From Xanthomonas rydalmerensis (lineage in GTDB: Bacteria; Pseudomonadota; Gammaproteobacteria; Xanthomonadales; Xanthomonadaceae): a stretch of DNA of 64,000 nt. Shown piece after piece: positions 19,836 through 28,594 of the stretch. Location: positions 2,442,001 to 2,506,000 of the forward strand of contig NZ_CP126170.1 in assembly GCF_033170385.1 (NCBI RefSeq), in the 5' to 3' direction. The notes under the pieces were generated by a model. It worked only from the letters and a program-made list of their open reading frames with translations, was not told the origin of the DNA and did not search any database. The position numbers and the translations under genes are program-made. Within the stretch, counting starts at the first letter, position 1; each line of letters opens with the position of its first letter.

Positions 19836-20525
19836 ATGCACGCGAAGAAGATCCTGCTGGTCGAAGACGATGCCGACAGCGCCAGCATCCTCGAGGCCTA
19901 CCTGCGCCGCGACGGCTTCGAGGTCACCATCGCCGAGGACGGGCAGAAGGCGGTGGCCGTGCATGCGCAGTGGAAGCCGGACCTGGTGCTGCTGGACGTG
20001 ATGCTGCCGCGGCTCAGCGGCACCGAGGTGCTGTCCACGATCCGCCGCAGCAGCGACACGCCGGTGATCATGGTCACCGCGATGGGCGACGAGCCGGAGA
20101 AGCTCGGCGCGCTGCGCTACGGTGCCGACGACTACGTGGTCAAGCCGTACAGCCCCAAGGAAGTGGTGGCGCGGGTGTATGCGGTGCTGCGCCGCGCCGG
20201 GCCGGCGCGCGCCAGCGAGGAGCCGCTGCGCCACGAGCGGCTCACCGTGGACACGGCGGCGGTGCGCGCCACCGTGCGCAATGCCGATGGCCACGAGGTG
20301 GCGCTGGAACTGACCCCGACCGAGTTCAACATCCTGGCGACGCTGATGAAGACGCCGTTCAAGGCCTTCACCCGCAGCGAACTGCTGGAGATCTGCCTGC
20401 CCGACAGCGATGCGCTGGAGCGGGTGGTGGATGCGCACGTGCACAACCTGCGCAAGAAGCTGGAACACGAACAGGTCACCGGCCTGCTGGTGACGGTGCG
20501 CGCGATCGGCTACCGCTTCCGATGA
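19836..20525 (+). CDS. OmpR-family response regulator controlling efflux (predicted)
   Basis: A 229-residue two-domain regulator. The receiver opens ILLVEDDADS, with phospho-Asp about 54 in VLLDVMLPRLSG and Lys in VKPYSP. The C-terminal winged helix includes LTPTEFNILATLMKTPFKAFTRSELLE and VDAHVHNLRKKLE. It resembles the BaeR/AdeR group, which controls RND pumps. Divergent orientation from the RND operon supports that role. Its stop overlaps the kinase start (ATGA), indicating translational coupling. Confidence 0.94.
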   Translation: MHAKKILLVEDDADSASILEAYLRRDGFEVTIAEDGQKAVAVHAQWKPDLVLLDVMLPRLSGTEVLSTIRRSSDTPVIMVTAMGDEPEKLGALRYGADDYVVKPYSPKEVVARVYAVLRRAGPARASEEPLRHERLTVDTAAVRATVRNADGHEVALELTPTEFNILATLMKTPFKAFTRSELLEICLPDSDALERVVDAHVHNLRKKLEHEQVTGLLVTVRAIGYRFR

Positions 20526-21772
20526 ACTGGGCCTGGTTCCGCCGCAGGCGCCACGTGCCGCTGTGGCAGTGGGTAGGCCTGCGCATGAGCGCGCTGGCGG
20601 TGCTGACCATCATCGCGATCGCGCTGGGCATGCTGCTGCGTTTCGCGATCTGGGATGCCTCCACGCTGAGCCGCCTGCCGCCGCAGGCGCGGCGGGAGAT
20701 GCTGCAACTGCGCGAGGATCCGCACAGCAACGCGCGGCGCCTGTGGGAGTTGTTCGAGACCTACTACGACGTGGCCGATTTCCTGCCCGGGCTGGCCAGC
20801 CGCGACTGGCTGCTGCTGGCGGGCATGATCCTGGCGTCGATCCCGGTGATCGTGGTCTGCGGCCTGCTCGCCTCGCGGCCGCTGTCGCGGCAGTTCTCCA
20901 ACGTGGCCGAGGCGGCGCGGCGGATCAGCGACGGCGATTTCGCCGCGCGTGCGCGGGTGGTACCCGGTGCACCGGACGAACTGGCCGGGCTGGCCATCGA
21001 CTTCAACGGCATGAGCGCGCAGCTGCAGCAGTACGAACGCGAGCTGCGCGAGTCCAGCGCGATGCTGGCGCATGAACTGCGCACGCCGCTGAATGCGGCG
21101 ATGGGCCGGGTGCAGGGCATGCTCGACCAGGTGTTCCCGAGCAGCGAAGAGCAGCTGCGCATGGTCCAGCGCCAACTGGAGCAGATCAATCGCCTGGTCG
21201 GCGACCTGCACCTGCTGTCGATGGCCCGCGCCAACCAGCTGATGCTGGAGCCGCAGCGCTTCGCGCTCGGCGCGCTGGTCCGCGAACGCCTGACCTGGGC
21301 CGCGCAGCCGCTGCAGGAGGCCGGCATGCAGGTGCAGGTGCGCATTCCCGAACAGTTGTACATCAGCGCCGACCGCGATCGCCTGGGCCAGGTACTGTTG
21401 GTGCTGATCGACAATGCGCTGCGCTACGCCGCGGCCGGTGGCGAACTGGCCCTGGAGGCGCAGGCCGATGCCGACGGTGTGATGATCCGCGTCGCCGACC
21501 GCGGTCCCGGTGTCGACGAGGAAGCGCTGGCGCGGATGGGCGACCGTTTCTGGCGTGCCGACGACTCGCGCGCACGCCATTCCGGCGGCAGCGGCCTCGG
21601 CCTGTCGATCGCCGCGGCCATCTGCCATGCGCACGGCGGCGCGCTGGAATTCACCAATCGCGAGGGCGGCGGGTTGTGCGCGCGGGTGCGTTTGCCGCCT
21701 GGTTTTCCAGGTGACGCCGGCCCGGGTGGAGGCAACGCGCCTGCGCCAAATCCGCGCAAACGGCAGGTTTGA
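20522..21772 (+). CDS. Sensor histidine kinase of the efflux two-component system
   Basis: A 416-residue inner-membrane kinase. Two membrane helices (about 20-42 and 97-118) enclose a short periplasmic loop of about 55 residues. HAMP region ISDGDFAARARV, HisKA box MLAHELRTPLNAAMG (His about 184), N-box VLIDNALRYA, G-boxes DRGPGV and GGSGLGLSIAAAI. The small sensor loop suggests sensing at or in the membrane, as in BaeS/AdeS relatives. Partner is the regulator with which it overlaps. Confidence 0.94.
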   Translation: MNWAWFRRRRHVPLWQWVGLRMSALAVLTIIAIALGMLLRFAIWDASTLSRLPPQARREMLQLREDPHSNARRLWELFETYYDVADFLPGLASRDWLLLAGMILASIPVIVVCGLLASRPLSRQFSNVAEAARRISDGDFAARARVVPGAPDELAGLAIDFNGMSAQLQQYERELRESSAMLAHELRTPLNAAMGRVQGMLDQVFPSSEEQLRMVQRQLEQINRLVGDLHLLSMARANQLMLEPQRFALGALVRERLTWAAQPLQEAGMQVQVRIPEQLYISADRDRLGQVLLVLIDNALRYAAAGGELALEAQADADGVMIRVADRGPGVDEEALARMGDRFWRADDSRARHSGGSGLGLSIAAAICHAHGGALEFTNREGGGLCARVRLPPGFPGDAGPGGGNAPAPNPRKRQV

Positions 21773-21828
21773 GATCGGCGCTGCGGTAAAGTCACTGTAC
21801 GAATAATGCGTTCAGGACTAGCTTCCAC

Positions 21829-22044
21829 ATGAGTACCGCATTGGACACCAACCGCCAGCGCCAAGCCATCCCAACAGGCAAGACTGCCGAAGAATGGCGA
21901 GCCATCGAGAACGCCGCCATCCAGGAGCTGCGGCGCCGGGCCGATGAGGCACATGCGACTGTGGTTGCGTTGCTGGATCGGCACAGCAGGGATTTCAGTG
22001 CGAAGCAGATGGCGCAGATACAGCGCCGGATGGGGAGGCGCTGA
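21829..22044 (+). CDS. Small hypothetical protein (71 aa)
   Basis: Starts MSTALDTNRQRQ and ends IQRRMGRR. Charged, helical and Arg/Ala/Glu-rich, with no signal peptide or membrane helix. It lies 56 bases after the sensor kinase on the same strand. No clear ribosome site. I do not recognise the family. It is the last intact gene before the disrupted stretch at 22045-22504. Confidence 0.55.
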   Translation: MSTALDTNRQRQAIPTGKTAEEWRAIENAAIQELRRRADEAHATVVALLDRHSRDFSAKQMAQIQRRMGRR

Positions 22045-22387
22045 GGGGCTGACGCGAGGAGCACTGCCGCAGTTCGATTTTACATAAGATACATTATGCG
22101 AAATTACATGTTCGCCTGACACGGGCGCGCCTGTATTGGATCCGGCTAGAAACGCGTCAGCAGCTTCTCCGGTTCGTGTCCTTTGCTTGGACCGTACCCT
22201 ACCTACCTGTTCGCTCTCAATTGATGAGCCTCTTTGGTCTCCTAGCACGCCCGATCTACCTTCGCATGTGCCCGATCTTCCCTGGCGCGCCCACGTTGGG
22301 TAAAAGCGCTGCTCGTCACGCTGCGCGCAATGAGAAGCCTGAGAAGTGGCGCTCGGAGCAGTTTGCGCTCGCAGCACAACCGCAACC

Positions 22388-22500
22388 GCGCTTAGCGGCA
22401 GGATTCCGGTAACGTCTCCAACAATCCGGTCACCGTCGGCATCTATGGTGACGCGATCGCCATGGCGATCTCCAACGCTCTGGATCCATCCAATCCGCCA
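22388..22500 (-). pseudogene. Degraded copy of the 3' end of the gene at 27776-28594
   Basis: Read on the reverse strand, this ends GLLETLPESCR-stop, nearly identical to the GLLEKLPESCR-stop that closes the membrane-anchored protein at 27776. DNA similarity continues about 60-80 bases upstream, but the frame is broken by a TAG before the matching part. Only the tail survives. It abuts the stop of the epoxide hydrolase and marks the left edge of the accessory island. The rest of 22045-22504 shows nothing I can identify. Confidence 0.65.
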
Positions 22501-22504
22501 ACCA

Positions 22505-23659
22505 TCATCGAAGCGACCGAAAGGTCTCTCGCACGTGATCAGCAAAAGCGGACGGATTTTCCATTGCAGCGAAATGCCCGCCCCGCTCCGCTTCTCCAAA
22601 GAAACGTAAATCCTCAAAGCGTCGCTTTGCCCATTGCCGGGAAATACGCACCTGTTCTCCTGGAAGCATGCTGATGCCCGTTGGCGTCCGCATCGCGTGC
22701 GAAGGCATCGCTGTCCCTATTTCATGCGCGGCTTCCCAATAAAACCGCGCGGAGCTTGGGCCTGCATTGGGGAGCCAGTACAACATGATGTCGTCGATGA
22801 GATGGTCCAATGTGACCACTTTTTCGGGTTCGCCGTTGCTTTGGGAGACGTCCTGAAAGAGCGCATAGATCCAGGCAGCCAAGCCGGTCGGAGAATCAGC
22901 CAAGCCGAAACTCACAGATTGCGGCCGCGTGCTTTGAAGCCGCATGTAGCCGGAAAATTCCGTGTAGTAGCGCTTGGCGTCATCGAGCATCCTCTGCTCA
23001 GCAGGCGTGGCGTTGGCGATCTCCTCTGCGCTCGGGTCGAACATCACCATGTTCAGATGGATGCCGACCAAGCCTGGCGGCTGCATAAATCCAAGTGCTG
23101 TCGTGATCGCACTGCCCCAGTCGCCACCCTGGGCACCCCACCGCTTGCCGTAGCCCAGCCGCTGCATCAACTGGACCCATGCCATCGCCGTTCGCCCTAC
23201 TCCCCATCCGGTGGTGACGGGTTTCCCGGAGAAACCAAAGCCAGGCAACGACGGAATCACCAAATGAAAGGCGTCCGACGCTTTACCGCCATTGGCTACC
23301 GGGTCACTCAGTGCGCCGATGACCTCACGAAACTCAAGAATGGATCCCGGCCATCCATGCGTCAACAGCAATGGAAGCGCATCCGGTTCCGGGGAGCGCA
23401 CATGAAGGAAATGGATATCCAATCCGTCAATGGTAGTGCGACTGCTGTTCCAGCCATTCAGAAGCTTCTCCGTTACGCGCCAGTCGTAGCCAGTCTGCCA
23501 GCGGTCGACCAGACGTCGAATGCGCTCGACTTGTGGGCCCTGGCTCTGGTCGCTCACCGTTTCCGCGCTGGGCCAGCGGGTTTGCCCCAGACGTTGCTGG
23601 AGGTCATCGAGTTCTGACTGTGAGACGTGGATCTGAAACGGTGCAATGGCGTCCGTCAT
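22505..23659 (-). CDS. Epoxide hydrolase (EHN-type alpha/beta hydrolase)
   Basis: A 384-residue enzyme predicted to open epoxides to diols. N-terminal EHN region FQIHVSQSELDDLQQRL; oxyanion motif HGWPGSILEF (about 101); nucleophile in GGDWGSAI (Asp about 180); lid Tyr candidates; C-terminal GGHFAAMENP with the catalytic His. No secretion signal, so cytoplasmic. I chose the ATG at 23659, as GGGAG lies 7 bases upstream. Divergent from a TetR regulator across 312 bases holding a perfect palindrome, so probably repressed by it. Codon use is less GC-extreme than flanking core genes. Confidence 0.93.
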   Translation of the reverse strand: MTDAIAPFQIHVSQSELDDLQQRLGQTRWPSAETVSDQSQGPQVERIRRLVDRWQTGYDWRVTEKLLNGWNSSRTTIDGLDIHFLHVRSPEPDALPLLLTHGWPGSILEFREVIGALSDPVANGGKASDAFHLVIPSLPGFGFSGKPVTTGWGVGRTAMAWVQLMQRLGYGKRWGAQGGDWGSAITTALGFMQPPGLVGIHLNMVMFDPSAEEIANATPAEQRMLDDAKRYYTEFSGYMRLQSTRPQSVSFGLADSPTGLAAWIYALFQDVSQSNGEPEKVVTLDHLIDDIMLYWLPNAGPSSARFYWEAAHEIGTAMPSHAMRTPTGISMLPGEQVRISRQWAKRRFEDLRFFGEAERGGHFAAMENPSAFADHVRETFRSLR

Positions 23660-23912
23660 TTTAGGCTCCCGATGCATACGTTCTGGTTAGGGTCCGACGA
23701 TCGGTCTGCCAAGTTCGCACGCAGTAGCGATCGTTATCCAGCTAGGTCAAGGCGCCGGCGACGACAACCCGCGAATTCAGACCGGCGTTCGACACATCGT
23801 TCTCGCTTGACTCTTTTTGCGCCGAAACCCGCGGATGGCCAGTGCAATAGAAGAGACAAGCGCCCTGTCACATCGGCTGCGATGCAACGTGCAGCTCAGA
23901 GCTCGTGCAGAG

Positions 23913-23940
23913 AACAACTGAACGATATCGTTCAGTTGTT
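23913..23940. promoter_or_regulatory. Perfect 28-bp palindrome, candidate TetR operator
   Basis: Two exact 14-base half-sites (AACAACTGAACGAT and its complement) lie 31 bases before the TetR ATG, in the intergenic region shared with the divergent epoxide hydrolase. Length, symmetry and position fit a TetR dimer-pair operator. There is no T-run, so a terminator is unlikely. Confidence 0.8.
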
Positions 23941-23971
23941 GAAAGCGCAAGCGCCGTGTAACTTTTCGCCG

Positions 23972-24613
23972 ATGAAAGCTGCGAAGCAGAAATCCAAAGG
24001 CGGGAGGCCGTCGCTAGATAAGGCGGGCGATGTCGAGCGGCGCCTACTCGACGCGGCATTGCAACTTTTTCTGGAACGCGGCTTCGAGCACACCTCGTGT
24101 GAAGAAATTGCGCGATTGGCGGGCGCAGGAAAGGCAAGTCTTTATGCCCGCTATGCCAACAAAGACGCCATCTTCGAGGCGGTGATTCGCCGTGATGTCG
24201 AGACGCAGCCCGCGCCCGCCCCTGCCAGCGTCCCGATGGATCTGGAGGGGCGGCTAAGGCTCGCAGGTCAAGGAATACTCGCGCACGCCTTGCAACCCGA
24301 GACAGTGGCCATGATGCGTTTGGTCGTCGGCACGTCCATCCGAGCGCCGGCGCTTGCCGCTGAGGTCAACCGGATCGGTTGGGAGGGCGGGCTGCAGCGC
24401 GTCCGCGTGGCGATTCTCGATGGCCCGGATCAACCTGCCGACCCGTCCACCTTGGCACGCAACTTCGTCGACCTGGTCTTCGCCCCGCATCAACTTCGAG
24501 CGCTGCTGGGGGAAGACCCCGGCAACTTGGTCGACACTGCATCAGACCGCGTCGAGTGGGCACTTGGGCTTCTCAGAACTGCGGGTCAGCTAAAGACTGA
24601 GCGCCCTCGTTGA
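23972..24613 (+). CDS. TetR/AcrR-family repressor
   Basis: A 213-residue regulator. The N-terminal helix-turn-helix reads LLDAALQLFLERGFEHTSCEEI, then ARLAGAGKASLYARYANKDAIF, the TetR signature. The all-helical C-terminal ligand domain includes AGQGILAHALQPETVAMMRLV. I chose the ATG at 23972, which puts the DNA-binding helices at the usual place (about residue 25). It probably binds the palindrome at 23913-23940 and controls the epoxide hydrolase and itself. Confidence 0.93.
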   Translation: MKAAKQKSKGGRPSLDKAGDVERRLLDAALQLFLERGFEHTSCEEIARLAGAGKASLYARYANKDAIFEAVIRRDVETQPAPAPASVPMDLEGRLRLAGQGILAHALQPETVAMMRLVVGTSIRAPALAAEVNRIGWEGGLQRVRVAILDGPDQPADPSTLARNFVDLVFAPHQLRALLGEDPGNLVDTASDRVEWALGLLRTAGQLKTERPR

Positions 24614-24763
24614 CATGCCTTCCGGCTTAGCCCGCACTTTTTTCTCCCACGAAGAGTGGACGAACACCTGGGACACCACCCCTGCCTACGAGAGGCGATA
24701 AACTGCTGATCGTTGGCTCGGGCGGCCAGAAATACCATGCTACGCCCGGATCAAAATCGTCTG

Positions 24764-25981
24764 TCATAGACGATACAGACTGCCAGCACCGTTGGCCGGC
24801 GCCCGGTCAATGCAGTCGGCCATCGGCAACCCTTGCGACCATCCTGCCGCCATAGCGTGCGCGTCACGCAACGGATCGGACGCCTTGGCGCGCTCATTGC
24901 GAAGACGGCAGGTTTCGGTGTCTTGGGCGAAAAGGCCGCGCGCGAACAGTCTGCCCTGCTCTGCCAGCTTTGTGGTCTTGGGTCCGCGGATCGCGGTAAA
25001 GCGCGTTAATGCTTGAGCCAGCGCACCGTCTGCCTCTTCGAGGCACCGCGCCAGATGCCAGGCGTCTTCCAAGGCCTGACAGGCGCCCTGGCCCGAGGTC
25101 GGCAGCGGCGCGTGCGCCGCATCTCCGACGAGCAGCACATTTGCTCGGCTCCATGTGTGCAGCGGCTCGACGTCATGGACGGCGATCAGTTGGATGGTGT
25201 GCGCCGGCGTGGCCTCGATGAGGCGGGCGACAGGTTCGGGCCATCCTGCAAACAGATCCATCACCTCCTTGCGCAAATCCGCTGCTGGCGTCGCCTCGGG
25301 CAATGGCCGCGCCTGCGCGGCGGCCCAGTACACCAGATCTGTCCGGATCGGGACGCAACCGAAACGATCGCCAGACCCCCAGTAGTCCTGAATTGCGAGG
25401 TCGCTCACCAACGCGCCACTTCCCTGTGCAACGCCGATCCAGTTCACAAAGCCCTGGTAAATGGGCGTGTTGTCCCCTGCGACGAACCTGCGCGCCACCG
25501 AGTTCATGCGCCCATCCGCGCCGATAAGCAGGTCCGGGCGGATACGCTTCCCGTTCTCGAACCGCGCCACGGCCTTGTCGCCGGCATCCAGATCAATGGC
25601 TACCGCGCGATGCCCGAACTCCACCTGGATACCAGCGCGTGCCACGTGGTCCAGCAGCACCGCCTGCAAGTCCCGACGCAGGATCGTATGGGTCGGGTAG
25701 CCCATGAGTCGGTCCAGCAGCGTGATGTCCAGGCCTCCCAGCGAGTTACCTGCTGCGTCCTTGCGCTGCACTGACAACGGCCGGCCGCCCGCTGCCGCGA
25801 CATCCTCCAATAACCCCAACTCTTGCAGCACAAAGCCAGCGTTGGGCCAAAGCGTCACGCCAGCACCCATGGTGGCCGGCCCGTTCCGACGTTCATAGAC
25901 GTGGACCATGTGCCCCTGCTTGTGCAACGCGAGGGCCACGCTCAAGCCTGCGATGCCGCCACCCAGTATTCCGATCTCCAT
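24764..25981 (-). CDS. FAD-dependent aromatic-type monooxygenase
   Basis: A 405-residue group A flavoprotein hydroxylase/epoxidase. N-terminal GxGxxG (MEIGILGGGIAGLSVALAL), acidic strand end VYERRNGP, the DG motif LLIGADGRMNSVAR, and the second FAD motif GDAAHAPLPTSGQGACQALEDA. Relatives hydroxylate aromatics or alkaloids using NAD(P)H and O2. I chose the ATG at 25981 since the flavin motif starts there. Divergent from a LysR gene across about 100 bases. Together with the epoxide hydrolase this suggests oxidation/epoxide-opening of a plant or xenobiotic compound (inference). Confidence 0.92.
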   Translation of the reverse strand: MEIGILGGGIAGLSVALALHKQGHMVHVYERRNGPATMGAGVTLWPNAGFVLQELGLLEDVAAAGGRPLSVQRKDAAGNSLGGLDITLLDRLMGYPTHTILRRDLQAVLLDHVARAGIQVEFGHRAVAIDLDAGDKAVARFENGKRIRPDLLIGADGRMNSVARRFVAGDNTPIYQGFVNWIGVAQGSGALVSDLAIQDYWGSGDRFGCVPIRTDLVYWAAAQARPLPEATPAADLRKEVMDLFAGWPEPVARLIEATPAHTIQLIAVHDVEPLHTWSRANVLLVGDAAHAPLPTSGQGACQALEDAWHLARCLEEADGALAQALTRFTAIRGPKTTKLAEQGRLFARGLFAQDTETCRLRNERAKASDPLRDAHAMAAGWSQGLPMADCIDRAPANGAGSLYRL

Positions 25982-26118
25982 GCCGATGCATCCCGATTCG
26001 ATTGGTCCAGGCGTGCCGTTGCAGGGCAGCCGTTGGACGGGAGTGCATCTCGGTCTCCACCAGTTACGCAAACTAGCATGCAAAAATGGCGGGCTTTCAT
26101 ACCTCAGGTGGGATAACG

Positions 26119-27030
26119 GTGCGCAGCAAGCTCGACCTGAATGCAGTTCGTGTCTACGTGGCCGTCGTCGACGAGCAGAGCTTTTCCGGCGCGAGTCGCC
26201 TGCTGGCCCTGCCGTCGTCGAACGTCAGCCGTCACGTCGCGGCACTGGAGCGCAGGCTCGGCGTTCGCTTGCTTGAACGCAGCACGCGCCACCTGCGCAT
26301 GACGGAGGCCGGGAGGCTGGTTTACGAGCGCGCCAAACCGGTCCTCGACGCCTTGCTGTCCACGGAGGAGGAGCTCGGCACAGTACAGGGCGATTTGAAG
26401 GGGCCTCTCAGGATGTGCATGCCCAACGAAGCGCCCAGACTGCTCGCGCCTATCCTTGCCGAATTCTGCAGTCTTCATCCTGGCATTGAGTTGGAATGCG
26501 ACACGCGCCTGACCGGCCTGGAAGTGCTGCGGGAAGACATGGACCTCTCCATCGTCTTCCATCGCGGACGTCAGGATGACAGTGCGTTCATTACCCGCGA
26601 ACTGGCGACACTGCCCAGCATCGTGGTCGCGTCCCCCGCGCTGTTGGCCCGAACCGGAACGCCGCGCTACGTGCGCGAACTCAAGTCCTTGCCTTGCATC
26701 ACCACCGTGAGCGCACTGAAGGGCCAGCCCTGGCAGTTTCTCGATCCTGCGGGCGAGATCGTGAAGGTGCCTGTGCGCAGCCGCTACCGCGTTAATAGCG
26801 GAGAGCTTGCTGTGGCCGGCGCGCGCCAGGGACTTGGCTTCGCGATCGTTGCAGCCCACCCGTGCCAGGACGATCTTGCCGCGGGCCGGTTGCAAGAAGT
26901 GCAACTGGATCTAAGCCCCGCACCGCTGCAATTGCTTGGCGCCTACAGTCACCGTCATTCGGTCACTGCTCGGGTTCGGGCGTTACTGGAGTTCATCCAG
27001 GTGCGGTTGCAAGGGTTCGGGGGCAAGTGA
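26119..27030 (+). CDS. LysR-family transcriptional regulator
   Basis: A 303-residue regulator. The N-terminal winged helix-turn-helix reads VRVYVAVVDEQSFSGASRLL then NVSRHVAALERRLGVRLLERSTR; a periplasmic-binding-like effector domain follows. I chose the GTG at 26119: GGTGGGA stands just upstream and it gives the usual short lead into LDLNAVRV. An ATG at 26086 would add 11 residues. Divergent from the FAD monooxygenase, which it probably activates in response to a pathway compound. Confidence 0.92.
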   Translation: MRSKLDLNAVRVYVAVVDEQSFSGASRLLALPSSNVSRHVAALERRLGVRLLERSTRHLRMTEAGRLVYERAKPVLDALLSTEEELGTVQGDLKGPLRMCMPNEAPRLLAPILAEFCSLHPGIELECDTRLTGLEVLREDMDLSIVFHRGRQDDSAFITRELATLPSIVVASPALLARTGTPRYVRELKSLPCITTVSALKGQPWQFLDPAGEIVKVPVRSRYRVNSGELAVAGARQGLGFAIVAAHPCQDDLAAGRLQEVQLDLSPAPLQLLGAYSHRHSVTARVRALLEFIQVRLQGFGGK

Positions 27031-27178
27031 ACGTAAGGCCCAACGCAACGACGTGGCATAGGAAACATTCCTAATCGCCGTTACTGATCCAACCCGTGTC
27101 CGGAAAGGAATAGCAGCCCCCTAATGCGGCACTAAGTCACGTCGCGAAATAGCGTCGATTGGGATGAAACGATACCTA

Positions 27179-27634
27179 TCAACCACTGGCTTTGTACGAA
27201 TACGTTGATGGTTCAAGCTTAAACAAAACCCCAGCAAGATCCATTTTTATTGAAAGACGCTCCTTGCCGAGACTTTCGCGCATGTCATCACAGAGGGTGC
27301 GGAAGGCAAGTATCTCTTGCTCTTGCTCCAACGTTCCGCCTTGCAACCAGAATTTTTGTAAGCTTTGGGCCACAGGAAGATCGGCCGTCAACAAAATTCG
27401 CGCCTTGGCGTCGTTGAGGTGAGCCAATTCTTCGACTTCATCCTTGATGCGTCCTGCGCGACGCGCGGTGAATAGAAGTGAAGTCGACTTTAGGAAGTCT
27501 ACGTAGGCAGCCATCCTCATCGCTGCTAGTTCATCTTGGCGTGCGCGCTTTGCGGCAAATATGTGACCTAATGCGACGCCCAAAAGCGCTGAAACGCCGG
27601 AAAGCGCTGCCACTAGAAACGCTGAACCTTGCAT
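27179..27634 (-). CDS. Membrane-anchored hypothetical protein (151 aa)
   Basis: One N-terminal membrane helix (about residues 4-27), then a long helical cytoplasmic part rich in Lys/Arg/Glu/Leu (AKRARQDELAAMRMAAYVDFLKS). Noticeably lower GC than the neighbours, which fits horizontal acquisition. No enzyme motif. It stands alone, with gaps of about 150 bases on each side that hold nothing recognisable. Proteins of this shape are common as unknowns in genomic islands. No function assigned. Confidence 0.6.
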   Translation of the reverse strand: MQGSAFLVAALSGVSALLGVALGHIFAAKRARQDELAAMRMAAYVDFLKSTSLLFTARRAGRIKDEVEELAHLNDAKARILLTADLPVAQSLQKFWLQGGTLEQEQEILAFRTLCDDMRESLGKERLSIKMDLAGVLFKLEPSTYSYKASG

Positions 27635-27775
27635 AGGCGAGTCACCCTGAATTTAGCCGCGTCGCGAAGCGGCGCCAGTTGAACGATTGTTAGCCATAGC
27701 ACACGCTACCGCAGTTAGCCCTTTCGCTGCAGCACTGCCGCGATTCCACCAGCCGCTGCAACTGAGCAACAGCCT

Positions 27776-28594
27776 TCAGCGACAGGATTCCGGCAACTTC
27801 TCCAGCAAGCCAGCCACCACCGGCGTCAGCCGGTTCGCGACCTCGGGCGGAATCGCGTCACCAGCCCCCTGCCCGGCTTCGCTACGGGCCTGCTCGCAAG
27901 CCTTGACGATCCGCGGGCGCATGCCGGACCAGAGCGCCCTGCACTGCCAACCGTCCCGACCCAACGGCAGCACCGCGTAGGCGATCGACTGGCATTCCTG
28001 CGCCGCGCGGTCGCCCAGCGGCTGACCGGCGTATTCGTGCGGCACGGTGTCCAGCGTCGGTTGGTAGTAGCTGTCGGGGAACGCTGCTGCGTAGCGTTCT
28101 GGGTCCAGTTGCAGCGGGATGCCGGTCGCCATCAGGTCGAGCGTGCGGCCGCACGGTGCCGCGGCGGCGATGCGCTGGATCGCCTGGTAGATCGGATGGT
28201 CCAGGTCGGGTTCGCGCGCCGTTACCTCGGACGTTGCGGCCAGCACCGGCAGGCGCGCGCGGTTGGCCATCTTCGCCAGTTCGCCGGCATGGGCAGGTGC
28301 GCAGCGTTCGCGGATGCTGGCCACGATCAGGAATGTGGCATCGCGCGCGAATGCGGCGTCGCTTTGCAGCAGTGTGGTGATGCGCTTGTCGGCTGCATCT
28401 TCGGACAATGGCGCGACATGGAATGCGGGCACAGTTGGCGGATGGGCCTCCGTGGTCGCAGCAGCACGTGGTGTCGGTACCCCATGCCCGTGACTGCGCA
28501 ACGCGAACAGTACGCCTCCGGCAACGACGACCGCACAGGCGGTGATCGCGATCGCCAAAAGCATGGGCGACTTCAGGCGCACCGAGCCGCGCAT
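27776..28594 (-). CDS. Inner-membrane-anchored hypothetical protein (272 aa)
   Basis: One N-terminal membrane helix (about 10-32), a Pro/Ala/Thr-rich linker, and a periplasmic domain with five cysteines, including the C-terminal ESCR. I recognise no family. Its ATG directly abuts the stop of the upstream DUF3299 lipoprotein, making it the last gene of the zinc-type operon. A degraded copy of its 3' end lies at 22388-22500, on the far side of the accessory island. Confidence 0.7.
   Translation of the reverse strand: MRGSVRLKSPMLLAIAITACAVVVAGGVLFALRSHGHGVPTPRAAATTEAHPPTVPAFHVAPLSEDAADKRITTLLQSDAAFARDATFLIVASIRERCAPAHAGELAKMANRARLPVLAATSEVTAREPDLDHPIYQAIQRIAAAAPCGRTLDLMATGIPLQLDPERYAAAFPDSYYQPTLDTVPHEYAGQPLGDRAAQECQSIAYAVLPLGRDGWQCRALWSGMRPRIVKACEQARSEAGQGAGDAIPPEVANRLTPVVAGLLEKLPESCR

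Noticed and set aside
22176..22412. 78-residue plus-strand frame in the disrupted region
   Set aside because: No ribosome site, no family resemblance, and it runs into the pseudogene remnant.
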